Positions 36,328-45,274 of a stretch of 64,000 bases of DNA are shown in pieces. The first letter of the stretch is position 1; the number at the start of each line of letters is the position of its first letter. The translations under genes were made by a program, and so were the position numbers. The DNA is from Pseudomonas viridiflava (GTDB lineage Bacteria; Pseudomonadota; Gammaproteobacteria; Pseudomonadales; Pseudomonadaceae): positions 558,001 through 622,000 of the forward strand of contig NZ_UTIQ01000001.1 in NCBI RefSeq assembly GCF_900582625.1, in the 5' to 3' direction. The notes beneath the pieces are model-generated. The model was not told the DNA's origin. It ran no database searches and saw only the letters and a program-made list of their open reading frames with translations.

Positions 36328-36729
36328 ATGAATAGCGCCACGCCGATCCGCCAACCCTGCCCGCCCGGTGTCTGCATTTGCCGACTGGAAGAACTGCGCA
36401 CGGCCGCTGATGCCGACCTGCGCATCGTTCGGCTCACCCGCCTGGAAGAGAAAAAGCTGCTCGAACGCCTGGAGCGAATCGACAGCCTGGCCGACCTGGA
36501 ACACATGTGCCAGCGCATGCACGAGCAATTGGGCATTCGCCTGGACATCGGCCCCGGGCACACCGAAGTGCGCACCATGCGCGGCATTGCCATCTTTGTG
36601 CACGACCTGCCAGGCCTGTGCCGCAAAACCCGCCAAGCCATTCCAGCCGCCATTCGCCGTGGCCTGGAACACACTCCGCAAATTGCCTTCGACCTGCTTA
36701 ACGCCAACGACCTGCTGCGCGACGCTTAA
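36328..36729 (+). CDS. Hypothetical protein with N-terminal cysteine cluster
   Basis: A 133-residue protein I cannot place in a family. The start holds a compact cysteine cluster, CPPGVCICRLEEL (about residues 11-23), which could bind metal or act in redox chemistry; the remainder is helical and charged (LTRLEEKKLLERLERIDSLA). No signal or membrane segment. Its stop overlaps the stop of the convergent LysR gene by four bases. The coding frame is preferred over the other long plus-strand frames here because only this one has normal protein composition. Confidence 0.65.
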   Translation: MNSATPIRQPCPPGVCICRLEELRTAADADLRIVRLTRLEEKKLLERLERIDSLADLEHMCQRMHEQLGIRLDIGPGHTEVRTMRGIAIFVHDLPGLCRKTRQAIPAAIRRGLEHTPQIAFDLLNANDLLRDA

Positions 36730-37649
36730 CGCCGCCGCCCGGAAGGTGTCAACGCAGCCGCCAGCGCCTCCAGCAGCGCGCTGACCTTCGGTAGGTTTTG
36801 CCGGGTTTTGAGCCACACCAGGTTGATCGGCGAGCCCTCCAGCGCCAAGTCCGGCAGCACTTGCACCAGGCTGCCGCTGTGCAGGTGGTCTTGCACCAGC
36901 CACAGCGGCAACTGCGCGATGCCCTGCCCGGCCAGCACCGCCACCACCTGCGCTTCGCCGTCGCCCACGGCAATACGCCCCGGCATTACCCGCCGCTCGC
37001 GGTCGCCGGCGTGCTCGCCGGAAAACAGCCACGGGTTCACGCCGCCATCGCTGCGCCCATACACCACGCAGCTGTGCTGCTCGAGGTCGTGCACGGTGCG
37101 CGGTTCGCCATGCTCGGCCAAGTAACGTGGCGCCGCGCAGAAAATAAGGCGTTCGGCACCTAGGTAACGGTGGCCGAGCGCCACGGGCCACTCATCCGAG
37201 CCGCCGATGCGCACAAGGATGTCGATGCCCTCTTCCACCGGATCGACAAAGCGGTCGGAGAACGACACATGGGGGTGCAACAGCCCGTGCTCGGCGACGA
37301 AATCGAGAATCACCGGCAGCACGTGCAGGCGACCGAACGAGGCGGGCAAATCGACCCGCACTTTGCCGCACGGTTCGCCATGTTCGGTGTGCAGCGCCAG
37401 CTCGGCTTCTTCCAGTTCGGCTAACACAGCCGTGCAGGTTCGGTAGAAATCCACCCCCGCTTCGGTGAGTGCCAAGCGCCGGGTGGTGCGCTGGAACAGC
37501 CGTGTGTTGAGGCGCGATTCAAGCCGCGCAATGCCTTTGCTCACCGCCGAACTGGTGAGGTTCATGCGCTCGGCCGCGGCGGTAAAGCTGCCGGCATCGG
37601 CTACGCAGACGAACAGATCAATACCTTTCAAGCGTTCAGAGGAAAACAT
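36726..37649 (-). CDS. LysR-family transcriptional regulator
   Basis: A 307-residue LysR regulator. N-terminal HTH (residues about 1-60; GSFTAAAERMNLTSSAVSKG, IARLESRLNTRLFQRTTR) and a substrate-binding domain (about 90-300; VRVDLPASFGRLHVLPVILD). The pattern is that of the subgroup regulating drug or aromatic-compound efflux and dehydrogenases. It is divergent from an MFS transporter with 111 bases between the start codons, and most likely controls it. Confidence 0.92.
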   Translation of the reverse strand: MFSSERLKGIDLFVCVADAGSFTAAAERMNLTSSAVSKGIARLESRLNTRLFQRTTRRLALTEAGVDFYRTCTAVLAELEEAELALHTEHGEPCGKVRVDLPASFGRLHVLPVILDFVAEHGLLHPHVSFSDRFVDPVEEGIDILVRIGGSDEWPVALGHRYLGAERLIFCAAPRYLAEHGEPRTVHDLEQHSCVVYGRSDGGVNPWLFSGEHAGDRERRVMPGRIAVGDGEAQVVAVLAGQGIAQLPLWLVQDHLHSGSLVQVLPDLALEGSPINLVWLKTRQNLPKVSALLEALAAALTPSGRRR

Positions 37650-37760
37650 GGCGCGCCTTCATTAAGGAATTCTGGTCACAGCAGTCGGGATAAACCAGCG
37701 TAAATCGGAACTGCATTCGCTAATAAGCTTGCCGCCTGGTTTTCTCAAGAGCAACTGACG

Positions 37761-38960
37761 ATGCAATCTTCCACTTCAACGGCTTCTACCGCCGCCGCCG
37801 CGTCCAAGGCGGCACCTCGCGCGGGTTTGTCCATTCTGATTCTGGCGATCGCCGGCTTCATTATTCTCACCACCGAGTTCCTGATTCTGGGTCTGCTGCC
37901 TGCCCTGGCGCGCGATCTTGATATCTCCATTCCTCTAGCCGGCCAGCTGGTCACGCTGTTTGCCTTTACCGTGATGCTGTTCGGCCCGTTGCTCACGGCC
38001 AAGCTGGCGCACGTGCCGCGCAAAAAACTCTTTGTGTTTGTGCTGCTGGTGTTTGTGGCGTCCAACGCCCTGGCGGCTGCGTCCACCTCAATCTGGATGC
38101 TGGCAGTGGCGCGCTTTATGGCGGCGCTGTTCTTGCCGGTGTTCTGGAGCACGGCCAGCGAAACCGCAGGCCAACTGGCCGGACCGGGCAACAGTGGCAA
38201 GGCGGTTGCCCAGGTGTACATGGGCATTTCTGCCGCCTTTGTGTTTGGCATTCCGCTGGGCACGTTGGCCGCCGACGCGCTGGGCTGGCGCGGCAGCTTC
38301 TGGCTGTTGGCCGGCGCCGCGCTGTTGATCGCGCTGCTCATTCAACTGGTAATGCCCGCCATGCCTGCCGCGCCTGTGCAAGCCAGCGGCAAACGCCAAA
38401 CCGACATCCTCAAACAACCGCGCTTTCTGGCCCACGTGTTGCTCTCGACGCTGGCCTTCACCGCTATGTTCACCGCTTACACCTACCTGGCCGACACCCT
38501 TGAGCGCCTGGCGGCGATTCCGTCCGCCCAGGTGGGCTGGTGGCTGATGGGCTTCGGCGCCGTCGGCATGCTCGGCAATCACCTGGGCGGGAAAATGGTT
38601 GATCGCAACCCACTCGCCGCCATGGTGCTGTTTCTGCTGATGCTGGCTGCCGGCATGCTCGCCGCCGTGCCCGCTGCCGGACACACGTTCTGGCTGGTGG
38701 TGGCGCTCACCGCGTGGGGTGTTGCGCATACCGCGCTGTTCCCGATTTGCCAGGTACGCGTCATGCAGGCTGGCGCCAGTGCGCAGGCCTTGGCGGCGAG
38801 CATGAACATTTCCGCCGCCAACGCTGGCATTGGCCTTGGCGCTATTTTCGGTGGTCTGGGTATTCGCCACTTCGGCTTGGAAAGCCTCGGCGTACTGGCG
38901 ACGGTGGGCGCAGCGGCATCCGTAGTGGTGGCATTGCTGATGATGCGCCGTCCGGCGTAA
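37761..38960 (+). CDS. MFS transporter, DHA1-type drug/sugar efflux
   Basis: A 399-residue major facilitator with about twelve membrane helices. The first helix and loop (ILILAIAGFIILTTEFLILG, LLPALARDL) match the AraJ/YdhP-like DHA1 branch of arabinose-efflux and drug-resistance permeases. An unusually Ala/Thr/Ser-rich N-terminal tail precedes helix 1. It lies opposite the LysR gene, the usual arrangement for an inducible exporter. The substrate is unknown. Confidence 0.9.
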   Translation: MQSSTSTASTAAAASKAAPRAGLSILILAIAGFIILTTEFLILGLLPALARDLDISIPLAGQLVTLFAFTVMLFGPLLTAKLAHVPRKKLFVFVLLVFVASNALAAASTSIWMLAVARFMAALFLPVFWSTASETAGQLAGPGNSGKAVAQVYMGISAAFVFGIPLGTLAADALGWRGSFWLLAGAALLIALLIQLVMPAMPAAPVQASGKRQTDILKQPRFLAHVLLSTLAFTAMFTAYTYLADTLERLAAIPSAQVGWWLMGFGAVGMLGNHLGGKMVDRNPLAAMVLFLLMLAAGMLAAVPAAGHTFWLVVALTAWGVAHTALFPICQVRVMQAGASAQALAASMNISAANAGIGLGAIFGGLGIRHFGLESLGVLATVGAAASVVVALLMMRRPA

Positions 38961-39135
38961 GCGCTTCATGCGATTTGCATGGCGGCCGTAGGGCAATCGT
39001 GCAAATTGCTAATGGCAGGCTGATTGCAAAACTGGCGCAGCCCCCGAATTTACTGGGCTGCAAGCGGTTTCAAAAGTTGGCACGTCTGCTGCTCTATGTT
39101 CTACAACGACTTAAAACCCCATGGAGCGGTGAAAA

Positions 39136-39456
39136 ATGAAATATCCCGTTAAGCACCTGTTCAACGCCTTCCCGACTTACGAAATCACGTTCAGCCCACG
39201 TCCAGACACTTCGGTGCTGTTGACCCTGAAAAACGCCCGCGAAACCTTCACCAAGGTGATCGAGCCGGCGATGATTTTTAACGAGAAGATGGTTGGCCGC
39301 CTGATTCGCGAACTGCGCCGTGACATGCGCATCGCCAGCGGCGCCCTGACCTTGAATGTTGAACAAGGTGCCTTCCTGGCCAACCGTGCCAACGAAGCCG
39401 CCCGCGCTCAACGCCAAGACTACGCACCCCGCGAGTGGCTGCGCGCTCAGGCCTAA
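39136..39456 (+). CDS. Small hypothetical protein
   Basis: A 106-residue protein (MKYPVKHLFNAFPTYEITFS) with no recognised family. An atggagcgg-type ribosome-binding site precedes the ATG. The protein is basic toward the middle (MVGRLIRELRRDMRI) and has no signal or membrane segment. A hairpin consistent with a terminator follows, separating it from the stressosome operon. Confidence 0.65.
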   Translation: MKYPVKHLFNAFPTYEITFSPRPDTSVLLTLKNARETFTKVIEPAMIFNEKMVGRLIRELRRDMRIASGALTLNVEQGAFLANRANEAARAQRQDYAPREWLRAQA

Positions 39457-39878
39457 CTGTTTATAAGCAGGCTGCGGCGCACTCGCGCCGCCCTGTTGAT
39501 GTGTTTTGGATGCACTGCTTAACGGATGGCTTGACGGACAAAGCCTTGCTCACGGATGAGCCCGATGCAGCTTTCTACTCCCCTCCTTGTGCCTTCAGCG
39601 CCCGCTCGCCATTCTTCGGTGAAGCGCCGGTGCATCGTTCATATTTCCTGAACTAAAGTGACCCCTCGTGGCCTACGCGTTAGCGAGGCAACAGGCGGTG
39701 TTCGCGTGTGTGTTGGATACACTTTCCTGCACAAGATGCGAACACTTCTTTACCGGAAGCCCGCCTTGCTGTATTTCGTCAAAACCTTCTTTAGGGGTGA
39801 AGGCTGTGTGCCATCAATGACGCCGGCCGCGCCCGCCACTGCACCTATTAAAAGAACAGCCAACACAGGAGTTTCACC
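39457..39878. other. Upstream region of the stressosome operon
   Basis: This 422-base gap holds the terminator hairpin of the preceding gene and presumably the stressosome promoter. Short open frames (39435-39656, 39658-39987) have no protein-like character. The rsbR start is preceded by aacacaggagtttcacc, a good ribosome-binding site. I could not pick out a convincing promoter. Confidence 0.5.
39468..39503 (+). terminator. Likely terminator hairpin after the 39.1-kb small gene
   Basis: gcggcgc and gcgccgc form a perfect 7-bp stem with loop actc, extended by cagg/cctg across a two-base bulge. It is followed by ttgatgtgtttt, a weak T tract, so termination efficiency is uncertain. Confidence 0.5.
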
Positions 39879-40730
39879 ATGGCCGCACTGGGTCAAGATG
39901 CCGTTCAGAAAATCAAAGCCGCCGAGTCGCAGCTGTCCCAAGAGTGGATCGCCTCGCTGCAAGCCACAGGCGGTACGCGCAATCTGAAAGAAGACGAACT
40001 CAAAGCCGACACCCGTGAATTCCTCAAGCTGATCACCACCGCCCTGGAAAACGGTGCCAGCGCCGCCATTGGCACTGTGCAGTGGGAAGACACCCGTCAG
40101 TTCCTCGAGCGCCTGTCGCGCAACCGCGCTCAGTTGGGGCAGGACTCCAGCCAGACCGCCAATTTTATTTTCGCCCTTAAAGGTCCATTTTTTAGCCTGC
40201 TGCAAAAAGAGTTCGGCGACCAACCCGCCGTGTTGGCAGCGCAACTGTTGCAAGCCTCCGAGCTGTTCGACTCCCTCGGCCTGCACACCATCCGCACCTA
40301 CCAGGCTTCGCGCGAAGCGGTGATCCGTCGCCAGCAAGAAGAGCTGCTGGAACTGTCGACCCCGGTGGTGAAACTGTGGGACGGCGTGCTGGCGCTGCCG
40401 ATGATCGGCACCCTGGATTCGCAACGCACCCAAGTGGTCATGGAGTCGCTGCTGCAACGCATCGTCGACACCGGTTCGGAAATTGCCATTATCGACATCA
40501 CCGGCGTGCCGACCGTGGACACCCTGGTGGCCCAACACCTGCTGAAAACCGTGACCGCCATTCGCCTGATGGGCGCGGACTGCATCATCAGCGGCGTGCG
40601 CCCACAAATTGCGCAAACCATCGTGCACCTGGGTCTGGATCTGCAAGGCGTAGTCACCAAGGCTAACCTGGCCGACGCCCTGGCCCTGGCGCTACGCCGT
40701 CTGGGCGTCACCGTGACCAAGGCGCAGTAA
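39879..40730 (+). CDS. rsbR: RsbR-like stressosome scaffold protein
   Basis: A 283-residue RsbR-type co-antagonist. The N-terminal 150 residues form a globin-like sensory fold of the RsbR kind (EWIASLQATGG, EDELKADTREFLKLITTALE). The C-terminal STAS domain (about 165-275) carries the phosphorylation loop DITGVPTVDTLVAQHLLKTV, whose VDT threonine is the expected target of the RsbT kinase. RsbR and RsbS together build the pseudo-icosahedral stressosome. First gene of a six-gene operon; rsbS begins 2 bases after its stop. No haem-binding residue could be judged from sequence alone. Confidence 0.93.
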   Translation: MAALGQDAVQKIKAAESQLSQEWIASLQATGGTRNLKEDELKADTREFLKLITTALENGASAAIGTVQWEDTRQFLERLSRNRAQLGQDSSQTANFIFALKGPFFSLLQKEFGDQPAVLAAQLLQASELFDSLGLHTIRTYQASREAVIRRQQEELLELSTPVVKLWDGVLALPMIGTLDSQRTQVVMESLLQRIVDTGSEIAIIDITGVPTVDTLVAQHLLKTVTAIRLMGADCIISGVRPQIAQTIVHLGLDLQGVVTKANLADALALALRRLGVTVTKAQ

Positions 40731-40732
40731 TC

Positions 40733-41095
40733 ATGGAGCGCATTCCCATTCTGCAGATGGGTCAGTTCCTGCTGGTCACCATTCAGGTGGACATGCATGA
40801 CCAACTGGCCATGACCCTGCAAGACGATTTGTCCGAACGCATCAGCGCCACGTCGGCGCGTGGTGTTCTTATCGATATCTCGGCGCTGGACATGGTCGAC
40901 TCGTTTATCGGCCGCATGATCGGCACCATCTCCGGGCTGTCGCGCATCATGGACGCCGAAACCGTGGTGGTCGGTTTGCAGCCGGCTGTAGCCATCACCC
41001 TCGTGGAACTGGGCCTGACCCTGCCGGGCGTGAGCACCGCGCTGAACGTCGAGCGCGGCATGAAGCTCTTGCGCGAGCGGGTTGGCGCGCAATGA
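40733..41095 (+). CDS. rsbS: RsbS-like stressosome core antagonist
   Basis: A 120-residue single STAS-domain protein (MERIPILQMGQFLLVTIQ). Ser57 in DMVDSFIGRM sits where RsbS is phosphorylated by RsbT. In the family, RsbS holds RsbT inactive in the stressosome until phosphorylated. Its stop overlaps the rsbT start by four bases (ATGA), typical of translational coupling. Confidence 0.93.
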   Translation: MERIPILQMGQFLLVTIQVDMHDQLAMTLQDDLSERISATSARGVLIDISALDMVDSFIGRMIGTISGLSRIMDAETVVVGLQPAVAITLVELGLTLPGVSTALNVERGMKLLRERVGAQ

Positions 41096-41496
41096 ACGTG
41101 CGCAGCAGCGGCACGCAACCGGTACGCATTGAGCAAGACGTGGTAATGGCCCGGCAAACGTCACGCAAGCTGGCGCAGGAATGCGGCATGCGCTTGATCG
41201 ACCTGACCAAGCTGGTGACCGCCGTCAGCGAGCTGGCCCGCAACACCGTGGTGTATGGCGGTGGCGGCGACATGGACTGGCAAGTGCTCGACGACGGCGG
41301 CCGCACCGGCCTGCGCCTGACGTTTCGTGACGAAGGCCCCGGCATTCCCGACCTCAAACTAGCAATGACCGATGGCTGGACCTCCGGCAGCGGCATGGGC
41401 CTGGGGCTGACCGGCGCCAAGCGTCTGGTCGACGAGTTCGAGCTGGACACGGCGCCCGGCAAAGGCACCCGCGTGACGATCACCCGATGGACGTGA
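41092..41496 (+). CDS. rsbT: RsbT-like serine/threonine switch kinase
   Basis: A 134-residue GHKL-fold kinase. The ATP-binding motifs are ELARNTVVYGGGG (N-box), FRDEGPGIPD (G1) and SGSGMGLGLTGAKRLVDE (G2). RsbT phosphorylates RsbR and RsbS on stress, leaves the stressosome and activates a downstream partner, usually a phosphatase or a cyclase. Overlaps rsbS by four bases and the next gene by ten. Confidence 0.93.
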   Translation: MNVRSSGTQPVRIEQDVVMARQTSRKLAQECGMRLIDLTKLVTAVSELARNTVVYGGGGDMDWQVLDDGGRTGLRLTFRDEGPGIPDLKLAMTDGWTSGSGMGLGLTGAKRLVDEFELDTAPGKGTRVTITRWT

Positions 41497-42503
41497 ACCT
41501 AGGCAGCTCCCTCACTCTGGTGCTGCATGTAGATGACGAAAGCCAGGTCGGGCACGCCCGCCGCGTGGTGCAGAAGCTGGCTGAAGACAGCGGCTTCAAC
41601 GCCAGCGATGCGGGTCGCGCGGCCCTGGTGGCCACCGAACTCACCAGCAACCTGCTCAAGCACGCCGGCCGTGGTGAGCTGCATGTGCGCACGCTGCCTT
41701 TTTCCGAGGCCACTGGCATTGAGCTGGTGGCGGTGGATCGCGGCCCAGGCTTCGAGCTGAACGACTGCCTGGCCGATGGTTTTTCCACCGGCGGCACGCA
41801 AGGCATTGGCATGGGCGCGGTGGATCGGCAGTCGGATGTCTTCGATGTGTTTGCCGACGCCCGTGGTGCGGTGCTGATGGCGCGGTTGTACCCGCGCGGC
41901 AAACACAGCGCCGACCTGCGCTTTGGCGTCACCCAGCATTCGCTGCACAACGTACCGGCTTGCGGCGATACCTGGCATCTGGTGGTCAAGGACAACCATG
42001 TCAGCGCAATGATCATCGACGGTCTCGGCCATGGGGAAGAAGCCGAAGAAGCCTCACGTGCTGGCGAAGTCGCTTTCGCCGCCTCGCCATTTTCAGTGCC
42101 GGTGGTGCTAATTGACGATATGCACCGGGCCATGTGCGGAACCCGAGGTGGCGCGGGCGCCGTGGCGCAATACAACGCCAACAGCGGCAGCCTGCATTTC
42201 GCCGGCATCGGCAATATCGGCGCTACGCTTATAACGGCCGACAAAAGCCGTGGCCTGGCTTCGCACCCCGGCATTCTTGGCGCCCAGTTTCGCAAGGCAC
42301 AGGGCTTCGACTTCGCCGACTGCGGCGGCCAACTGCTGGTGATGTTCAGTGACGGCTTGCAGTCGCGCTGGAACCTGCGCGACTACCCCGGCCTGGTGCA
42401 CCGCCACCCCGCCGTGATCGCCGCCGTGCTGCACCGTGATTTTTGCCGGGGCCGTGATGATGTAACCGTATTGGTCGTTCCACTGGAGGCAGCCAATGGC
42501 TGA
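41487..42503 (+). CDS. HATPase-PP2C fusion, RsbX-like phosphatase
   Basis: A 338-residue fusion. Residues about 1-135 form a GHKL ATPase like anti-sigma kinases (ELTSNLLKHAGRGELHV, DRGPGFEL, TQGIGMGAVDR). Residues about 145-335 form a SpoIIE/RsbX-type PP2C phosphatase (MIIDGLGHGEEAEEAS, GIGNIGATLI, MFSDGL, DDVTVLVV). In Bacillus, RsbX is the phosphatase alone and resets the stressosome by dephosphorylating RsbR and RsbS; the extra ATPase here could let one protein both add and remove phosphates. It overlaps rsbT by ten bases and the next gene by eight. Confidence 0.88.
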   Translation: MDVNLGSSLTLVLHVDDESQVGHARRVVQKLAEDSGFNASDAGRAALVATELTSNLLKHAGRGELHVRTLPFSEATGIELVAVDRGPGFELNDCLADGFSTGGTQGIGMGAVDRQSDVFDVFADARGAVLMARLYPRGKHSADLRFGVTQHSLHNVPACGDTWHLVVKDNHVSAMIIDGLGHGEEAEEASRAGEVAFAASPFSVPVVLIDDMHRAMCGTRGGAGAVAQYNANSGSLHFAGIGNIGATLITADKSRGLASHPGILGAQFRKAQGFDFADCGGQLLVMFSDGLQSRWNLRDYPGLVHRHPAVIAAVLHRDFCRGRDDVTVLVVPLEAANG

Positions 42504-43353
42504 CAGCGATATTCAGGCGCGCCTGCAGGCCGTGCTGGCTGAAAACGAAGCGCTGCGCGCCGAGCTCGAAGAAACCAATCAGGGCGTGCTGGCCTTGTAT
42601 GCCGAACTGGATACGCAGGCCGATGAATTGCGCCAGGCGTCGGATTTGAAAAGCCGTTTCCTCTCGTACATGAGCCACGAATTCCGCACGCCGCTGGGCT
42701 CGATTCTGAGCATCACCAGCTTGCTGGATGACGAACTGGACGGGCCATTGAGCCCCGAGCAGCACAAACAGGTGGGCTTTGTGCGCACCGCCGCCAGCGA
42801 GCTGAGCGACATGGTTGACGACCTGCTCGACCTGGCGAAAATCGAGGCCGGGCGCATCAGCATTTCGCCGGACTGGTTCGATATGTTCGATCTGTTCTCG
42901 GCGCTTCGCGGCATGTTCCGCCCCATCGTCGATGGCAGGTCGGTGGACTTGGTGTTTGCCGAACCGGTGAACATGCCCAGGCTGTACACCGACGATAAAA
43001 AGCTGGCGCAGATTCTGCGCAATTTCATTTCCAACTCCTTGAAGTTCACCCAGCGCGGCGAAGTGCGCGTGTCCGCGCGTCTGGAAAGCGACACCGAAGT
43101 GCGCTTCGCCGTGTCGGATACGGGGATTGGCATCCCGGCAGAAATGCACGGCACGCTGTTTGAAGATTTCTCGCAAGTGGACTCACCGCTGCAGAAACGC
43201 TTCCGTGGCACCGGCCTGGGTCTGTCATTGTGCAAACGCTTCGCCGCGTTGCTGGGCGGGCGCGTTGGCGTGGAGAGCGAACCCGGCGTCGGCTCGACGT
43301 TCTACGTGATCATTCCTTTTGCAATTGGTCAGGAAAAACCCGATGAAGACTGA
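42496..43353 (+). CDS. Soluble histidine kinase in stressosome operon
   Basis: A 285-residue kinase without membrane segments. An N-terminal coiled coil (QARLQAVLAENEALRAELEE) leads to the dimerisation and phosphoacceptor domain, with His61 in SHEFRTPL. The ATPase domain shows NSLKFTQRGEV, DTGIGIPAE and FRGTGLGLSLCKRFAALLGG. Lacking its own sensor domain, it presumably receives its input from RsbT or the PP2C protein. It overlaps both neighbours, by eight and eleven bases. A phosphotransfer partner could be the hybrid kinase that follows. Confidence 0.9.
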   Translation: MADSDIQARLQAVLAENEALRAELEETNQGVLALYAELDTQADELRQASDLKSRFLSYMSHEFRTPLGSILSITSLLDDELDGPLSPEQHKQVGFVRTAASELSDMVDDLLDLAKIEAGRISISPDWFDMFDLFSALRGMFRPIVDGRSVDLVFAEPVNMPRLYTDDKKLAQILRNFISNSLKFTQRGEVRVSARLESDTEVRFAVSDTGIGIPAEMHGTLFEDFSQVDSPLQKRFRGTGLGLSLCKRFAALLGGRVGVESEPGVGSTFYVIIPFAIGQEKPDED

Positions 43354-45274
43354 CGTTCATTTGCTGATCGTCGACGACAACGTAGCCACGCGGTATGCCT
43401 TGCGGCGCCGCCTTGAGCAGCAAGGCTATGTCATCGACGAAGCCGGCACAGGTGCTGAAGGCCTGGCGCTGATTGCGGCAAATGAGTACGACGGGTTGAT
43501 TCTCGACGTGAACCTGCCGGACATGACCGGCTTCGATATCGTGCGCGAGATCCGCCAGCACGCGCGAACCGAACTGGTGCCGGTCATTCATGTTTCGGCT
43601 GCCTCGATTCAGACCCACGACATTGTCACCGGCCTTGAAACAGGCGCCGACGCCTACCTGACGCACCCCATCGACCCTGAAGTGTTGATGGCCACGCTGC
43701 GCACCTTGCTGCGCGTGCGTGACAGCGAAAACGCCCTACGCGAAAGCGAAGCGCGCTTCCGCGAGATTTTCCGCAACGTGTCGGCGCCCATTGCGGTGAT
43801 CGACGATCAACTCAACGTCATCGAAAGCAATCAGGCCTTTGCGCACTTGCTGCACGGCGATGAGCGCCTGCTCGAACACATCGGCGCGGGTCAGGACGAG
43901 CCGCTGATTGAACTGCGCAAACAGGTGCTGGCCGGCGAACGCTGGAAAGGCACCCTCACGCTGCAGGTCAACGGCGAAAATCGCGAGACCGAGTGGCAGG
44001 TATCGCCCTATCGCCTGCCCGGCCACAGCCTGGCATTCGTTGAAGACGTGACCGAGCACCGCGAACGAGATCGCGCCCAGCGCCAGCAGTTGGACAAAGC
44101 CCACAGTCGCATCGCCCAGGAAGTTGCCGAGCGTGCGCGTACCGAAGAACAACTGCTGCAAGCGCAAAAAATGGATGCCCTCGGCAAGCTCACTGGCGGC
44201 ATCGCCCATGACTTCAACAACATGCTCACCGGCATTATTGCCGCCGTGGAACTGATGAAGCGTCGCGTGGAAGACCAGCGCTACGACACGCTGATGCGCT
44301 ATGCCGACGCCGCGCTGAGTTCGGCCAACAGTGCCGCCGCGCTCACCCATCGCCTGCTCGCCTTTGCCCGCCAGCAGCCGCTGGACACACGCCCCATCGA
44401 TATCAATGAACACGTGCTGTCGCTGGAAGAAATGCTGCGACGCACCATTGGCGAACGCATTTCCCTGACGCTGGAACTCACCGCCGGCACCTCGATTGCG
44501 ATGGTCGACCCATTCCAGTTCGAGAGTTCGGTACTCAACCTGATCATCAACGCGCGCGATGCGCTGCCCAAAGGCGGCAGCATTCGCATCGCCACCTACG
44601 CGACGGTGGTTTCAGGGAACGCCAAGTTGGAAGACGGCACCTATATCGCCCTGTCGGTTCGTGACGATGGCGTTGGTATCGATGAGTCAGTGATCGGCAA
44701 AGTCTTCGACCCGTTCTTCAGCACCAAGCCGGTGGGCCAAGGCACCGGCCTGGGCCTGTCGAGTATTTATGGTTTTGCCCGCCAGTCGGGCGGCGATGTA
44801 AGCATTCGCAGCCGCATCAACAAAGGCACCGAAGTGGTGTTGCTGTTGCCGGCCGGCGATGCCTTGCCCGCCACTGAAGCCGCGCCAGCGTCCAAGCCGC
44901 AACAAGGCAGCGGTGAGCATGTGCTAATCGTTGAAGACCTGGCCTCGGTGAGCGCGCTGATGTCGGAAATTCTCAGCGATGCCGGATACAGGTTCACCCA
45001 GGTGTACGACGCCGAGGGTGCGGTGCAAGCGTTGAAGAACGACCCCTCCATCGACTTGCTGCTGACCGACATCGGCCTGCCGCGCATGGACGGCCGCGAC
45101 CTGGCCGCCCTTGCCCGCACCATGCGCGCTGGCTTGCCGGTGCTGTATGTGTCGGGCTACGCCGAAAACGCCTTGGACCGCCAGGATCTGGCCGGCACCG
45201 GCATGGACATGCTCAGCAAGCCGTTCAACAGCAACGACCTGCTCGAACGCATCCGCGCACTCCTCGACCGCTAA
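43343..45274 (+). CDS. Hybrid kinase REC-PAS-HisKA-HATPase-REC
   Basis: A 643-residue soluble hybrid kinase and last gene of the operon. The start at 43343 follows aggaaaaacccg. Order: REC1 (about 5-120, Asp55 in LILDVNLPDM), PAS (about 130-245), kinase core with His289 in GGIAHDFNN, ATPase (NARDALPKGG, DDGVGIDE, GTGLGLSSIYG) and REC2 (about 525-640, Asp576 in LLTDIGLPRMDG, with Lys in LSKPF). In REC1 the conserved Lys-Pro is His-Pro (YLTHPID), so REC1 may be a receiver with altered chemistry. No DNA-binding output domain is present, so the final effector lies elsewhere. Confidence 0.9.
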   Translation: MKTDVHLLIVDDNVATRYALRRRLEQQGYVIDEAGTGAEGLALIAANEYDGLILDVNLPDMTGFDIVREIRQHARTELVPVIHVSAASIQTHDIVTGLETGADAYLTHPIDPEVLMATLRTLLRVRDSENALRESEARFREIFRNVSAPIAVIDDQLNVIESNQAFAHLLHGDERLLEHIGAGQDEPLIELRKQVLAGERWKGTLTLQVNGENRETEWQVSPYRLPGHSLAFVEDVTEHRERDRAQRQQLDKAHSRIAQEVAERARTEEQLLQAQKMDALGKLTGGIAHDFNNMLTGIIAAVELMKRRVEDQRYDTLMRYADAALSSANSAAALTHRLLAFARQQPLDTRPIDINEHVLSLEEMLRRTIGERISLTLELTAGTSIAMVDPFQFESSVLNLIINARDALPKGGSIRIATYATVVSGNAKLEDGTYIALSVRDDGVGIDESVIGKVFDPFFSTKPVGQGTGLGLSSIYGFARQSGGDVSIRSRINKGTEVVLLLPAGDALPATEAAPASKPQQGSGEHVLIVEDLASVSALMSEILSDAGYRFTQVYDAEGAVQALKNDPSIDLLLTDIGLPRMDGRDLAALARTMRAGLPVLYVSGYAENALDRQDLAGTGMDMLSKPFNSNDLLERIRALLDR

